From Oscillospiraceae bacterium (GTDB lineage: Bacteria > Bacillota > Clostridia > Oscillospirales > CAG-382), in contig SVQU01000015.1 in assembly GCA_015065165.1 (NCBI GenBank), positions 1 to 39,599 on the forward strand: 39,599 nt of DNA, written 5' to 3'. The notes under the pieces were generated by a model. The model ran no database searches. It saw only the letters and a program-made list of their open reading frames with translations, and was not told where the DNA came from. The translations under genes and the position numbers were made by a program. Shown here piece after piece: positions 11,668 to 19,642 of the stretch (position 1 is the first letter of the stretch; each line of letters opens with the position of its first letter).

Positions 11668-11690
11668 ACTAAACTAATCACTCCATTCAT
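11661..11690 (-). CDS. Possible 9-codon leader ORF overlapping the rpoB start
   Basis: On the minus strand, GGAGG is followed 4 nt later by ATG (11690) and an open frame encoding MNGVISLVW with a TGA stop at 11663-11661. The rpoB ATG (11667-11665) overlaps the end of this frame, in the form ATGGTGA. The leader has a better ribosome site than rpoB itself. This is the geometry of translational coupling, in which ribosomes ending on the leader restart at rpoB. It is too short to judge by codon use and could be chance. Confidence 0.4.
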   Translation of the reverse strand: MNGVISLVW

Positions 11691-11835
11691 AATCCTCCGC
11701 CACGCTGGACGGGAAATGCCAAGGGTTTCGTTCTCCGGTGCGGAAAATCGCACATTTTGTACTGCCCCGAAAACTATTGATTAACAAGGCTTTTCACATA
11801 AATGGCATATCATCCGCATTATAATGCAGTTTACA

Positions 11836-11864
11836 ACTATAGCACGTTTTTTTGCCGTTGTCAA
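11836..11864 (-). promoter_or_regulatory. Promoter of rpoBC
   Basis: On the minus strand TTGACA (11864-11859), 17-bp spacer, TATAGT (11841-11836). A second TATAAT-like word lies about 13 bp further downstream. The 5' leader to rpoB would be about 160 nt, containing no other gene than the 9-codon frame. Confidence 0.8.
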
Positions 11865-11921
11865 GATATTTTTTCAAATTTCTCTATAAAAATTTACAAT
11901 TGGAGGCGAATTTTCTTGGGT

Positions 11922-11950
11922 TTGACTTTTTAAATTGATTTATATATAAT
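11922..11950 (+). promoter_or_regulatory. Promoter of the WYL regulator gene
   Basis: TTGACT (11922-11927), 17-bp spacer, TATAAT (11945-11950). It fires away from the rpoB promoter; the two -35 boxes are about 57 bp apart in a 300-bp shared intergenic region. Confidence 0.75.
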
Positions 11951-11991
11951 AAAAGAAGCGTTTTTCGGCAGCAATTTTATCAAACCGCATT

Positions 11992-12009
11992 ACCACAACA
12001 TATTGTGGT
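11992..12009 (+). promoter_or_regulatory. Inverted repeat in the WYL gene leader
   Basis: ACCACAA (11992-11998) and TTGTGGT (12003-12009) form a perfect 7-bp inverted repeat with a CATA spacer, about 40 bp downstream of the -10 box and 25 bp before the preferred start codon. It could be an operator for the WYL regulator or an mRNA hairpin. Symmetry is seen; function is inferred. Confidence 0.45.
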
Positions 12010-12034
12010 GGAAAATGAAAGTGAGATTAAGCCT

Positions 12035-13009
12035 ATGTCCCGTCTTTCCAACCAAAAACGAAAGTTGATTTATTTAAAAGAGCTTCTTTTGGAATACACC
12101 GACGAAAACCACCCCATAACAATGAAAGAGATTATAAAGCAGCTTAACGCAAAGGGCATTTCCGCCGAGCGCAAAAGTCTTTACGACGATTTGGAGGCAC
12201 TGCGGGTTTTGGGCACCGACGTTAGATGTGTAAAGCGCAAAACCACGGGATATTACGTGGCAAACCGCGATTTTGAGCTTTCCGAGCTTAAGCTTTTGGT
12301 GGATGCGGTTACGGCATCTAAATTCATACCCCGCAAAAACGGAAACGAGCTTATTAAAAAGCTTACCAACTTGGCGGGGGTTTACGACAGACCCTCTTTA
12401 AACCGTCAGGTTTTCGTTTCCAACAAAAATCTTTCCTTGGAAAACGACCTTTTCGCAACCATAGACGTGCTTCACGAATCCATCGAAAAGGACACCGACG
12501 TAAGGTTCAGATATTTCGGCTGGACGGTAAGAAAAGAAAAGGAATTTCGCCGAAACGGCGCCTTTTACAACGTTAGCCCTTGGTCGCTGGTTTGGGACGA
12601 CAACAACTATTATTTAATCGGATTTGACACCGAAAAGGGTGAAATCCGCCATTTTCGCGTTGACAAAATGACGGATATCGCCTACACCGAAACAAAACGA
12701 AGCGGTAAAGAGCAGTTTGAAAAATTCGACATTCAATCCTATTCCGACGCGGTTTTCGGAATGTTCGGCGGAAAAATGGAAAAGGTAACCCTAAGGTGCG
12801 CCAAAAGGCTTGCCAACGTTATGCTTGACCGTTTCGGCAGCAATACCGTTATTCTTAACGACGGCGAAACCTTCAGAATCACCGTTAACGTTATCCCCGG
12901 TCCTGTTTTTTGGGGTTGGGTGTTAAGCTTTGGCAAGGAAATAGAGATTATCTCCCCCGAAAGCATAAAAAACAGTCTTGAGGAATTTAAAAACGAAAAT
13001 TTTAGGTAA
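12035..13009 (+). CDS. WYL-domain transcriptional regulator
   Basis: A 324-residue protein of the HTH-WYL family (YafY/PafBC-like). The first ~65 residues form a winged helix (KRKLIYLKELLLEYTDENHP, then SAERKSLYDDLEALRVLG). The middle holds the WYL domain with NVSPWSLVWDDNNYYLIGFD and a FRVDKMTDI strand, and the C-terminal WCX-like region includes MFGGKMEKVTLRC. WYL domains are thought to sense nucleic acids or small ligands. ATG 12035 is preferred over GTG 12005, which lies inside an inverted repeat and lacks a ribosome site, although the ATG's own site is also weak. It is divergent from rpoB and 101 bp upstream of a beta-helix lipoprotein; whether it controls that gene is not shown. Confidence 0.88.
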   Translation: MSRLSNQKRKLIYLKELLLEYTDENHPITMKEIIKQLNAKGISAERKSLYDDLEALRVLGTDVRCVKRKTTGYYVANRDFELSELKLLVDAVTASKFIPRKNGNELIKKLTNLAGVYDRPSLNRQVFVSNKNLSLENDLFATIDVLHESIEKDTDVRFRYFGWTVRKEKEFRRNGAFYNVSPWSLVWDDNNYYLIGFDTEKGEIRHFRVDKMTDIAYTETKRSGKEQFEKFDIQSYSDAVFGMFGGKMEKVTLRCAKRLANVMLDRFGSNTVILNDGETFRITVNVIPGPVFWGWVLSFGKEIEIISPESIKNSLEEFKNENFR

Positions 13010-13110
13010 ATTTAAGTTTTCTGTTTATACTTAAAGCACAGTATATCGTTATCCCCTTGCAAATAAGGTCGAAACATAATTGCAGTTTTCAAAAAAGGAG
13101 CCGAACAGCC

Positions 13111-15300
13111 GTGTTTAAGAAATATCTTTCTGCCATTTTGGTTATAGGAACGCTCGCCCTATCGGGTTGTCAAGCCATACCCACCGAAAATTCCTCGGCG
13201 GTATCATCACAAGAAACCTCCCAACCCCAAAAACAGCCGAGCGATTTTAATTCCCAAGCCTTAACCCCCTTGACCGAGGCAGATTTACAGCTTAATGACA
13301 CCTCCGTTTTCGATTTGGATTTTTCCAAGCGGGACAGACAAAACGGATATGACCAAAGCGAGGTTAAAGCACCCCAAAACGCAGGGGACAGCTTTGCAAT
13401 TTCCTCGGCGGGCACATACGTTTTCACAGGAGAAATCACCGACAAGCCCATTATCGTTGCTGCAGGCGAGGAGGATAAAATCCAAATCGTTTTGGATAAC
13501 GTAAATATAACCAACTCCAAGGGCTATGCGATTTATATACAGCAAGCCGACAAGGTGTTTATTACCGCCGCCGACAACAGCGAAAATCTTATTTCCGACG
13601 GCGAAAATTATGAAATAACCGACGGCAGTTCCAACATCGACGGCGCAATTTTCAGCCGTGCCGACCTTACCCTTAACGGCAAGGGAACGCTCACTGTTAA
13701 AGGAAACAACAAGCACGGTATTGTAAGCAAGGACGACCTTGTTATTGCTAACCAAAAGCTTTCGGTTTTTTCGCAGAAAGCCGCACTTAACGGCAAGGAC
13801 TGTGTTAAGATTCTTGACGCAGACATAACCCTAAACGCGGGAAGCGACGGTATAAAATCCGATAACGCAGAGGATGAAAACCGCGGATTCGTGTATATCG
13901 ACGGCGGAAAAATAAGCATAACTTCGGGCAATGACGGTATCCAAGCCGAAAAGCTCGTTAATATCAAAAGCGGAGATATTTCTATTGTGTCGGGCGGAGG
14001 AAGCGAACAGACACTTTCTGACAGCGAGGAATCCTACAAGGGAATTAAATCTGCGGGAGATATAATTATCAATGGCGGAGATTTTAACGTAAACTCCAAG
14101 GACGACGCCATTCATTCCAACCGCACCGCGGTTATTTATAACGGGGATTTCGTTCTTTCCTCGGGGGATGACGGTATTCACGCCGATAACCAACTTGCCA
14201 TAATCGATGGCGAATTTAATATTTCCAAATGCTATGAGGGTTTAGAGGCATCCACAGTTTGGGTTGCCGACGGCGAAATTTCGCTTACCGCCTCGGACGA
14301 CGGAATTAACGCCGCAGGTGGTAATGACCAATCTGCGACAGGCAACCGCCCCGGCAAGGGAGGCTTTAGCAACGGCATTGGCGAAATTTATATTTCCGGC
14401 GGTTATCTTTATATAAACTCCAAGGGCGACGGAGTGGATTCCAACGGAAAAATCCTTGTTTCGGGCGGTACAACCGTTGTAAACAGCGCCTCCGGCGGCG
14501 CAGACAGTTCTTTGGACTATGACGGACGCGCCGACGTAACCGGTGGCATTTTCGTTGGATTGGGCACGTCGGAAATGGCGATGAACTTTTCCCAAGCCGA
14601 AAACCAAGGCTCGGTTTTATATTCCTTCGGTACCCAAAGCGCAAACACACCCTTTTCGGTGTTAAACAGCGAGAGCAAAGCCATTTTAACCTTCGCGCCA
14701 CCAAAAAACTATAACACCGCGGTGGTTTCCTGCCCCGATTTGGGTTTGGGCGAAACCTATACCCTTGTTACAGGCGGTACGGCAGAAGGTCTTGATGAAA
14801 ATGGGTTTGGAGAAAACGCAACTCATAAAGACGGCACAACGCTTACCGAAATCAAATTAGAATCGTTAATCTACGGCTCGGGCGGTTTCGGCGGAGGAGG
14901 AGGTCAACGCCCCGACAACGGTCAACGTCCCGACAACGGTCAACGTCCCGAGGGAGGTCAATTCCCCGAGGGAGGACAAAGACCCGAAAAACCCAACGGC
15001 GGTCAATTTCCTAACGGCGAACAATTCCCCAACGGTGAACAATTCCCCAACGGCGGGCAAATTCCCGAAATGCCCAACGGCAGCAATTGGGAAGATATGC
15101 CCCAATTCGACGGCAGTATGCCACCCTTTGACGGAAGTGTTCCGCCCTTTGATGGCAGTATGCCGCCTTTTGACGGAAGTGTTCCGCCCTTTGATGGCAG
15201 TATGCCACCCTTTGACGGCAGTATGCCCCAATTCGACGGCAACACTCCCCCGCAGTTTGGCGGAAATCCGCCGAATTCTCAAAGCGTTCCCACTGTATAA
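13111..15300 (+). CDS. Beta-helix carbohydrate-binding lipoprotein (Cthe_2159-like)
   Basis: A 729-residue secreted lipoprotein. The signal sequence FKKYLSAILVIGTLALSGC ends in a lipobox, so the mature cysteine is near residue 21. Residues ~60-560 are a right-handed parallel beta-helix with recurring GDDGIHADN, DDAIHSN, SDGIKSDN turns, as in the family of Cthe_2159, a calcium-dependent pectin-binding protein of Clostridium thermocellum. The C-terminus is low-complexity: QRPDNG and FPNGEQ repeats, then seven (M/V)PPFDGS heptads, probably a flexible wall-spanning or adhesive tail. GTG at 13111 is chosen because AAAGGAG lies 10 nt upstream and the signal peptide begins there. A sugar ligand is inferred from the family. 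Confidence 0.85.
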   Translation: MFKKYLSAILVIGTLALSGCQAIPTENSSAVSSQETSQPQKQPSDFNSQALTPLTEADLQLNDTSVFDLDFSKRDRQNGYDQSEVKAPQNAGDSFAISSAGTYVFTGEITDKPIIVAAGEEDKIQIVLDNVNITNSKGYAIYIQQADKVFITAADNSENLISDGENYEITDGSSNIDGAIFSRADLTLNGKGTLTVKGNNKHGIVSKDDLVIANQKLSVFSQKAALNGKDCVKILDADITLNAGSDGIKSDNAEDENRGFVYIDGGKISITSGNDGIQAEKLVNIKSGDISIVSGGGSEQTLSDSEESYKGIKSAGDIIINGGDFNVNSKDDAIHSNRTAVIYNGDFVLSSGDDGIHADNQLAIIDGEFNISKCYEGLEASTVWVADGEISLTASDDGINAAGGNDQSATGNRPGKGGFSNGIGEIYISGGYLYINSKGDGVDSNGKILVSGGTTVVNSASGGADSSLDYDGRADVTGGIFVGLGTSEMAMNFSQAENQGSVLYSFGTQSANTPFSVLNSESKAILTFAPPKNYNTAVVSCPDLGLGETYTLVTGGTAEGLDENGFGENATHKDGTTLTEIKLESLIYGSGGFGGGGGQRPDNGQRPDNGQRPEGGQFPEGGQRPEKPNGGQFPNGEQFPNGEQFPNGGQIPEMPNGSNWEDMPQFDGSMPPFDGSVPPFDGSMPPFDGSVPPFDGSMPPFDGSMPQFDGNTPPQFGGNPPNSQSVPTV
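15097..15243 (+). repeat. Seven 21-bp tandem repeats in the lipoprotein tail
   Basis: Seven in-frame 21-bp units encode (M/V)P(P/Q)FDGS. Units 3 and 5 (15139, 15181) are identical to each other, units 2, 4 and 6 differ by a few silent bases, and 1 and 7 share a PQF variant. The alternation of M and V units suggests expansion in blocks of two units. Length variation between strains is likely. Confidence 0.9.
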
Positions 15301-15318
15301 AAAATACTCTGTAACGAA

Positions 15319-15356
15319 AAAAATCAAGCTTCATTTTGTTTCGAAGCTTGATTTTT
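15319..15356. terminator. Bidirectional terminator between convergent genes
   Basis: A 14-bp perfect stem (15319-15332 with 15343-15356; core ATCAAGCTTC / GAAGCTTGAT) with a 10-nt loop, flanked by A-rich and T-rich tracts on both sides, so it can act on both strands. It separates the lipoprotein gene from the leftward ttcA-like gene. Confidence 0.9.
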
Positions 15357-15359
15357 GTT

Positions 15360-16103
15360 TTATTCTTTATTTTCCTGCGGTCTGTCGCGGTTTACGGGGC
15401 TTTGCTCCCAAGCGTTAAAAATGCGCTGTTTTATTCCGCGGTCGTTTCTTTCCATTTCCGCAAGGGCGCGTTTTGTGTCCTCACGTCGGGTTATACCGTC
15501 GGCAGGGCATTTTTTCGCCACGGGGGTTATATCGCTAACCCGCACGAAATGGGTTATTTCCTTTTCGGGCACGTAAAGCAAAGGGCGTATAACCGTGATG
15601 TCGCTTCGGCTTAAATAAGTAACAGGGCGGAAGCAATCAAACCTGCCCTCAATAAACAAATTCATCATTATGGTTTCCACAGCATCGTCGAAATGGTGCC
15701 CCAGGGCAAGCTTATTACATCCCAATTCCTTTGCCGCGCCGTGCAACGCGCCTCGGCGCATATTCGCGCAAAGAGAACAGGGATTTTTTTCTTTTCGAAC
15801 CTCGAAAACCACCGAATATATATCGCTGTCGAAGCTTTGAAGCTCTAAACCCAATTCCTCGCAAAGGGCGCGGGACACCTCATCGGTTTCCTCGGGAAAT
15901 CCCATTCGAAGATTAACGGGAACCACCGTGAATTTTTTAGGATAAAACCTTGCCAACCCCTGCAAAGCGCAAAGCAAGGCAAGGCTGTCCTTACCGCCCG
16001 AAACCCCAACGGCAATTCTGTCGCCGTCGGAAATCATATTATATTCCTCGATAGCCCGCCTTGTATAGGACATAAGCTTTTGCAACGCTTTGGAATCAAT
16101 CAT
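15360..16103 (-). CDS. TtcA-family tRNA sulfurtransferase / PP-loop ATPase
   Basis: A 247-residue PP-loop protein of the TtcA/TtuA group, which adenylates a tRNA base and replaces oxygen with sulfur (TtcA makes 2-thiocytidine at position 32). The N-terminal GVSGGKDS (about 33-40) is the ATP pyrophosphatase loop. PCSLC (about 108-112) supplies the cysteine pair for the iron-sulfur cluster, LGHHFDDAVETIMMN is the family's third conserved block, and CPADG supplies a further cysteine near the C-terminus. Its start overlaps the stop of nth by 4 nt (ATGA), so it is the last gene of the DUF4364-nth-ttcA operon. The exact tRNA target cannot be read from the sequence. Confidence 0.88.
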   Translation of the reverse strand: MIDSKALQKLMSYTRRAIEEYNMISDGDRIAVGVSGGKDSLALLCALQGLARFYPKKFTVVPVNLRMGFPEETDEVSRALCEELGLELQSFDSDIYSVVFEVRKEKNPCSLCANMRRGALHGAAKELGCNKLALGHHFDDAVETIMMNLFIEGRFDCFRPVTYLSRSDITVIRPLLYVPEKEITHFVRVSDITPVAKKCPADGITRREDTKRALAEMERNDRGIKQRIFNAWEQSPVNRDRPQENKE

Positions 16104-16726
16104 AATTTACAATACTCGCAATATTCTTTCAATTTACATTCTTTGCATTTCGGTGCTCGGGATATGCAAACCTCTCTGCCGAAAAGCACTATTCTGTGGC
16201 AAAAATCGCTTTGCTTTTCAAGGGGAATCAGCTTGGACAACGCCTTTTCGGTTTTTAAAGGGTCCTTTCCGTCGGAAAAGCCAAGTCTGCCCGAAATACG
16301 AATACAATGGGTGTCGGCAACAATACCGCCCAGCCCAAAAATATCCCCGCGAAGCAGGTTTGCCACCTTGCGCCCCACACCGCGAAGGGTTAAAAGGTCA
16401 TTCATCTCGCAGGGTACTTCCCCGCCGTACACCTCGCAAATACGGGCACAGCAATCCTTTAATGCCTTTGCCTTAGAGCGATAAAGCCCCACCGAATGTA
16501 TTTCTCTTTCGATTTCCGAAAGCTCTGCCTTTGCCATATCTTCTGCTTTTGGAAACCTCTGAAACAGGGTTTTCGAAACCAAATTAACTCTCGCATCGGT
16601 ACATTGTGCCGAAAGTATCGCCATTATAAGAAGTTTGTAAGGGTCGTCGCCCCAATCCAAGCCGCATTTGGGGTTGGGATAAATTTCCTCTAAAACAGCA
16701 ATAATATTGTTCGCTTTGTTTTTCAT
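16100..16726 (-). CDS. nth: Endonuclease III
   Basis: Endonuclease III is a base-excision repair glycosylase/AP lyase for oxidised pyrimidines. The 208-residue product has the helix-hairpin-helix LTLRGVGRKVANLL with the catalytic lysine in GRK, the catalytic aspartate in VADTHCIRISGR, and the C-terminal [4Fe-4S] loop with spacing C-x6-C-x2-C-x5-C (CISRAPKCKECKLKEYC). All active-site and cluster residues are present. It overlaps DUF4364 by one base at its start (TAATG) and ttcA by four at its end. Confidence 0.96.
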   Translation of the reverse strand: MKNKANNIIAVLEEIYPNPKCGLDWGDDPYKLLIMAILSAQCTDARVNLVSKTLFQRFPKAEDMAKAELSEIEREIHSVGLYRSKAKALKDCCARICEVYGGEVPCEMNDLLTLRGVGRKVANLLRGDIFGLGGIVADTHCIRISGRLGFSDGKDPLKTEKALSKLIPLEKQSDFCHRIVLFGREVCISRAPKCKECKLKEYCEYCKL

Positions 16727-17265
16727 TATTCCTCAAAAATAAAGTTAACGTCCCCCGAAAGAAGGGTTAAAATACCGCGGTAAATAATCTCCGCGCGTTC
16801 GTCAAAATTGGCTTTAAGCCTTTCGGCATAAGGCTTTTCGGTTAGAAAAACCTCCACGGACATAATGGTTTTTTCCTTGTCAACAATAGAACAGCGAAGT
16901 GTGTTTCCCTTTTCGGTTTCTTCTATAGAGCTTGTAATGCGGTTTCCGCTGCGGTTAAAGGCAATAAGGCGCAAAGCGCTTCTAAGGGCGCGTTCCTTTA
17001 TCACCGACAAAATAGAGCTTTCGTAGCTTTCGAGAGTTTCCTTGCCTATATCCGAAACCGAATAACGGCGGTCGCCCTCCTCGCCGCTTTCCACAATCTG
17101 ACCAAGCTCTAAAAGGTCGGAAAAGCAAATGGCAAAATCGAAATGGTTAACGAATTCGTCCTGAACCACGATATCGTGAACAGTATCGTAATCAAGCGCT
17201 TCGCCCACGTTATTTAGCAAAAAAAGTATAAAAACCTTGACATCTATTGGATTTTCCAGCTTCAA
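16726..17265 (-). CDS. DUF4364 family protein
   Basis: A 179-residue member of DUF4364, a clostridial family with a winged-helix-like N-terminus (MKLENPIDVKVFILFLLNNV, then a DLLELGQIVESGEEGDRRYSVS wing followed by GKETLESYE). No enzyme motif, signal or membrane segment is seen. The N-terminal half resembles PadR-like winged helices, so DNA binding is possible but unproved. It is the first gene of a three-gene operon with nth and ttcA and has a good promoter 60-70 bp upstream. Confidence 0.85.
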   Translation of the reverse strand: MKLENPIDVKVFILFLLNNVGEALDYDTVHDIVVQDEFVNHFDFAICFSDLLELGQIVESGEEGDRRYSVSDIGKETLESYESSILSVIKERALRSALRLIAFNRSGNRITSSIEETEKGNTLRCSIVDKEKTIMSVEVFLTEKPYAERLKANFDERAEIIYRGILTLLSGDVNFIFEE

Positions 17266-17305
17266 AATATCACCCGCTTTGATAAAATTTTATGTCAGGT
17301 GTTAT

Positions 17306-17334
17306 ATTATAATCTATTTTGACACAATTTTCAA
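17306..17334 (-). promoter_or_regulatory. Promoter of the DUF4364-nth-ttcA operon
   Basis: On the minus strand TTGAAA (17334-17329), 17-bp spacer, TATAAT (17311-17306). Confidence 0.7.
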
Positions 17335-17376
17335 TATTTTTTAACAAGTGATACGCATTAAATAGTTATATTCCTC

Positions 17377-17404
17377 TTGAAAAAATCTATTAATATGTTA
17401 TACT
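17377..17404 (+). promoter_or_regulatory. Promoter of the rnfC-like gene and the operon behind it
   Basis: TTGAAA (17377-17382), 16-bp spacer, TATACT (17399-17404), 33 bp before the start codon. It diverges from the DUF4364 promoter; the two -35 boxes are 42 bp apart. Confidence 0.65.
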
Positions 17405-17436
17405 TATTATGTATGATTATATAATGAGGCGATTTT

Positions 17437-18645
17437 ATGATTCTTAACTTTCACGGCAGTGTAAAAATCGATTCTCCCCGATTTTTCACTGACAGCGAAA
17501 TAATAAATATCGACGGCTGCTCGGCGGTTTGCATAAAAGCAGGGGCGGATGCCAAAATTTCGGCAGAGGTTGGCAGCGCCGTCCTTTGCGGAAGCCTTTT
17601 GGGTTATTGGCAGGATACCCCCGTTTATTCGCCCATCGCAGGTATATTCAATGGCGTGGTTCAGCTTGAAGAGGATTATTACTTTGCGGTCATCAACGAC
17701 GGCGAGGAGGGTGTTGTAACCCCCTTTCAACCCGAAACCAGACCGCTTTTAACCCTCACCCGCGAGGACATTATCGCATCGGCAAGGCAGTTTGCCGTTA
17801 TAGATGCAAGAAGCGGCAGACCTCTTTGGAAATTGATTTCCGAAGCAAAGGGATGCACCCGTCTTGTTGTGGATTGTACCGACAGCTTTGCCCACAGCGC
17901 AATCAACCACAGATTGTGTATTGAAAAAACAAAATCCTTAATCGGCGGCGCAAAGGTTATTTTACACGCCGTTTCCGCGATTAAATGTGTTTTCGCTATT
18001 GAATACACCAAGAAAACCGCCATTGACGCTTTAGAAACCGCCACCCCCGACAAACAGCTATTTGCCGTGGCAACGCTGGAGGAAAAATATCCCTACGGCG
18101 ACAGCGGATTGATGGAGGGCATTTACGTTAAAACCCTTGAAAAGGGCAAAACCCCCGTGGACGAAAAGGTGCTTATTATCGGCATTGAATCGGCAATCGA
18201 CCTTTATGATGCTATGGTCAGCGGTAACCCCCAAACAAGCCGATATATTTCGGTTTGCGGCAAGGGCGCAGAAAAAGGCGGTAATTTCAAGGTCCCCCGC
18301 GGAATAACCCTTCACGATATTTGTCAGCTTTGCGAATTGGGCGAGGAACAAACGGTTATAGAAAATTCTTTGCTTTCGGGTTGCCCTGCAAGCGGCGCCC
18401 TTTCGGATAACGTTATTTCCCTTATAACCGCCGAAAAATTCGAAAAGAAGCAGACCGACTGTATCTCTTGCGGTAAATGTGCAAGCGTTTGCCCCGTAAG
18501 ATTGTTCCCCGCGGAAATTTTAAACGATATCAACCCACACATTTCAAGCACCTGTATTTCCTGCGGCGCTTGTGAATATATCTGCCCTGCGGGTATACCC
18601 CTTTTAAAGCTGATTAAAAACAAGGAGGCGACGGACAATGAATAA
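17437..18645 (+). CDS. RnfC-like iron-sulfur protein (NADH site degenerate)
   Basis: 402 residues with the layout of RnfC, the peripheral subunit of the Rnf ferredoxin:NAD oxidoreductase. Residues 1-90 match the N-terminal sandwich domain (SPIAGIFNGVV). The C-terminus carries two [4Fe-4S] motifs, CISCGKCASVCP and CISCGACEYICP. The central domain is odd: where RnfC has the glycine-rich GxGGAGFPT loop for NADH/FMN, this protein has AVIDARSGRPLWKLISEAKG, and the usual NxAECEP is VVDCTDSFAH. The protein is probably unable to bind NADH in the standard way. It overlaps the RnfD-like gene by 8 nt. No rnfG, E, A or B is nearby. Confidence 0.8.
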   Translation: MILNFHGSVKIDSPRFFTDSEIINIDGCSAVCIKAGADAKISAEVGSAVLCGSLLGYWQDTPVYSPIAGIFNGVVQLEEDYYFAVINDGEEGVVTPFQPETRPLLTLTREDIIASARQFAVIDARSGRPLWKLISEAKGCTRLVVDCTDSFAHSAINHRLCIEKTKSLIGGAKVILHAVSAIKCVFAIEYTKKTAIDALETATPDKQLFAVATLEEKYPYGDSGLMEGIYVKTLEKGKTPVDEKVLIIGIESAIDLYDAMVSGNPQTSRYISVCGKGAEKGGNFKVPRGITLHDICQLCELGEEQTVIENSLLSGCPASGALSDNVISLITAEKFEKKQTDCISCGKCASVCPVRLFPAEILNDINPHISSTCISCGACEYICPAGIPLLKLIKNKEATDNE

Positions 18646-19642
18646 TATTTCTACCGCCCCCTATATCCACACAAGGCGCACGGGTAACGAGCGTGTTGCC
18701 GATTGGGCAATTGCCCTTTTGCCGGTTTTAATCTGGAGTATGTTTATGTTCGGCGGACGTGTGGCGATGCTTTCGATTATCGGAGTTGTCTTCGCCATAG
18801 GGTTGGATTATCCCGTTCGCCGTTTTATCCTTAAGCAATCGGGCTGGCTTTGCTTCGACTTTATGTCGGGCATTTACGGGATTCTTGCTGTGTTTACAAT
18901 GCCTGTTACGGTTCCCCTTTTTACCCCCGTTGTTTCCTCGGCATTGGTGGTTATTGCTAAAAACCTAAAGCTTTTTAAGGGTAAAAGGCTTTTTAACCCC
19001 TTTATTTTCTCTGCAGGGGTTATGAATTTGGCATTCCCCAAAATGATGACGGCGTTTACAAGACCTTTCGCCTATTTTTCGGCGTTTGATTTTGTTATCG
19101 ACAAGGAGCTTATGGAATATTACCGCGTTATTTCCCCCTTGCAATATATGGCGGACGGCAGCGTTTATGAGGACGGCGTGTTTGCCCAGCTTTACGGCTT
19201 TGCATCGGGAAATATGGGCGAAATTGCCGTTGCTGCAATTTTGTTGGGCGTTATTTATCTTGCATTCCGCAAGGAGGCAAACCTTTATTCCACAATAGCG
19301 GTCATCTTCCCTATTTTGCTTCTTTCCTTGGCGTTCCCCTCGGAGGATGCCGAAAGCAACTATTATGCATACAGCATTATCCTTTCGGGCGCAATAGTTT
19401 TTATTTCCACCTTTGGCGTTAACGAAAAACACACAATGCCCATTACAAACTCGGGCAGAATTATAACGTGTGTACTTTTGGGTTGCTTGATTTTTGCTTT
19501 CCGCAAAGCCTTTGGCGGTGTGGAATGCGGTTATATAATTCTTCTTGCTTTAAACGCCGTTTCACCCTTTATCGAAATGGTTACCAAGCCAAGACTTTCT
19601 AAAAAAGCCGACAAAAAGGCAGTAAAATCCAATGAAAAATGA
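18638..19642 (+). CDS. RnfD-like membrane protein
   Basis: 334 residues with about nine or ten hydrophobic segments, matching RnfD/NqrB (for example LPVLIWSMFMFGGRVAMLSIIG and the paired segments around SGIYGILAVFTMPVTVPLF). RnfD carries covalent FMN on a threonine in an SGATPL-type loop; the likely equivalent here reads RVISPLQYMADG, with no threonine, so flavin attachment may be lost or use serine. It is translated with the RnfC-like gene (8-nt overlap) and overlaps the next gene by 11 nt. A soluble Fe-S protein plus one membrane partner suggests a reduced membrane electron-transfer unit. Confidence 0.82.
   Translation: MNNISTAPYIHTRRTGNERVADWAIALLPVLIWSMFMFGGRVAMLSIIGVVFAIGLDYPVRRFILKQSGWLCFDFMSGIYGILAVFTMPVTVPLFTPVVSSALVVIAKNLKLFKGKRLFNPFIFSAGVMNLAFPKMMTAFTRPFAYFSAFDFVIDKELMEYYRVISPLQYMADGSVYEDGVFAQLYGFASGNMGEIAVAAILLGVIYLAFRKEANLYSTIAVIFPILLLSLAFPSEDAESNYYAYSIILSGAIVFISTFGVNEKHTMPITNSGRIITCVLLGCLIFAFRKAFGGVECGYIILLALNAVSPFIEMVTKPRLSKKADKKAVKSNEK

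Noticed and set aside
14866..15327. Antisense open frames over the lipoprotein repeat tail
   Set aside because: Repeats without stops give long frames on the opposite strand in several phases; all are low-complexity and lack ribosome sites.
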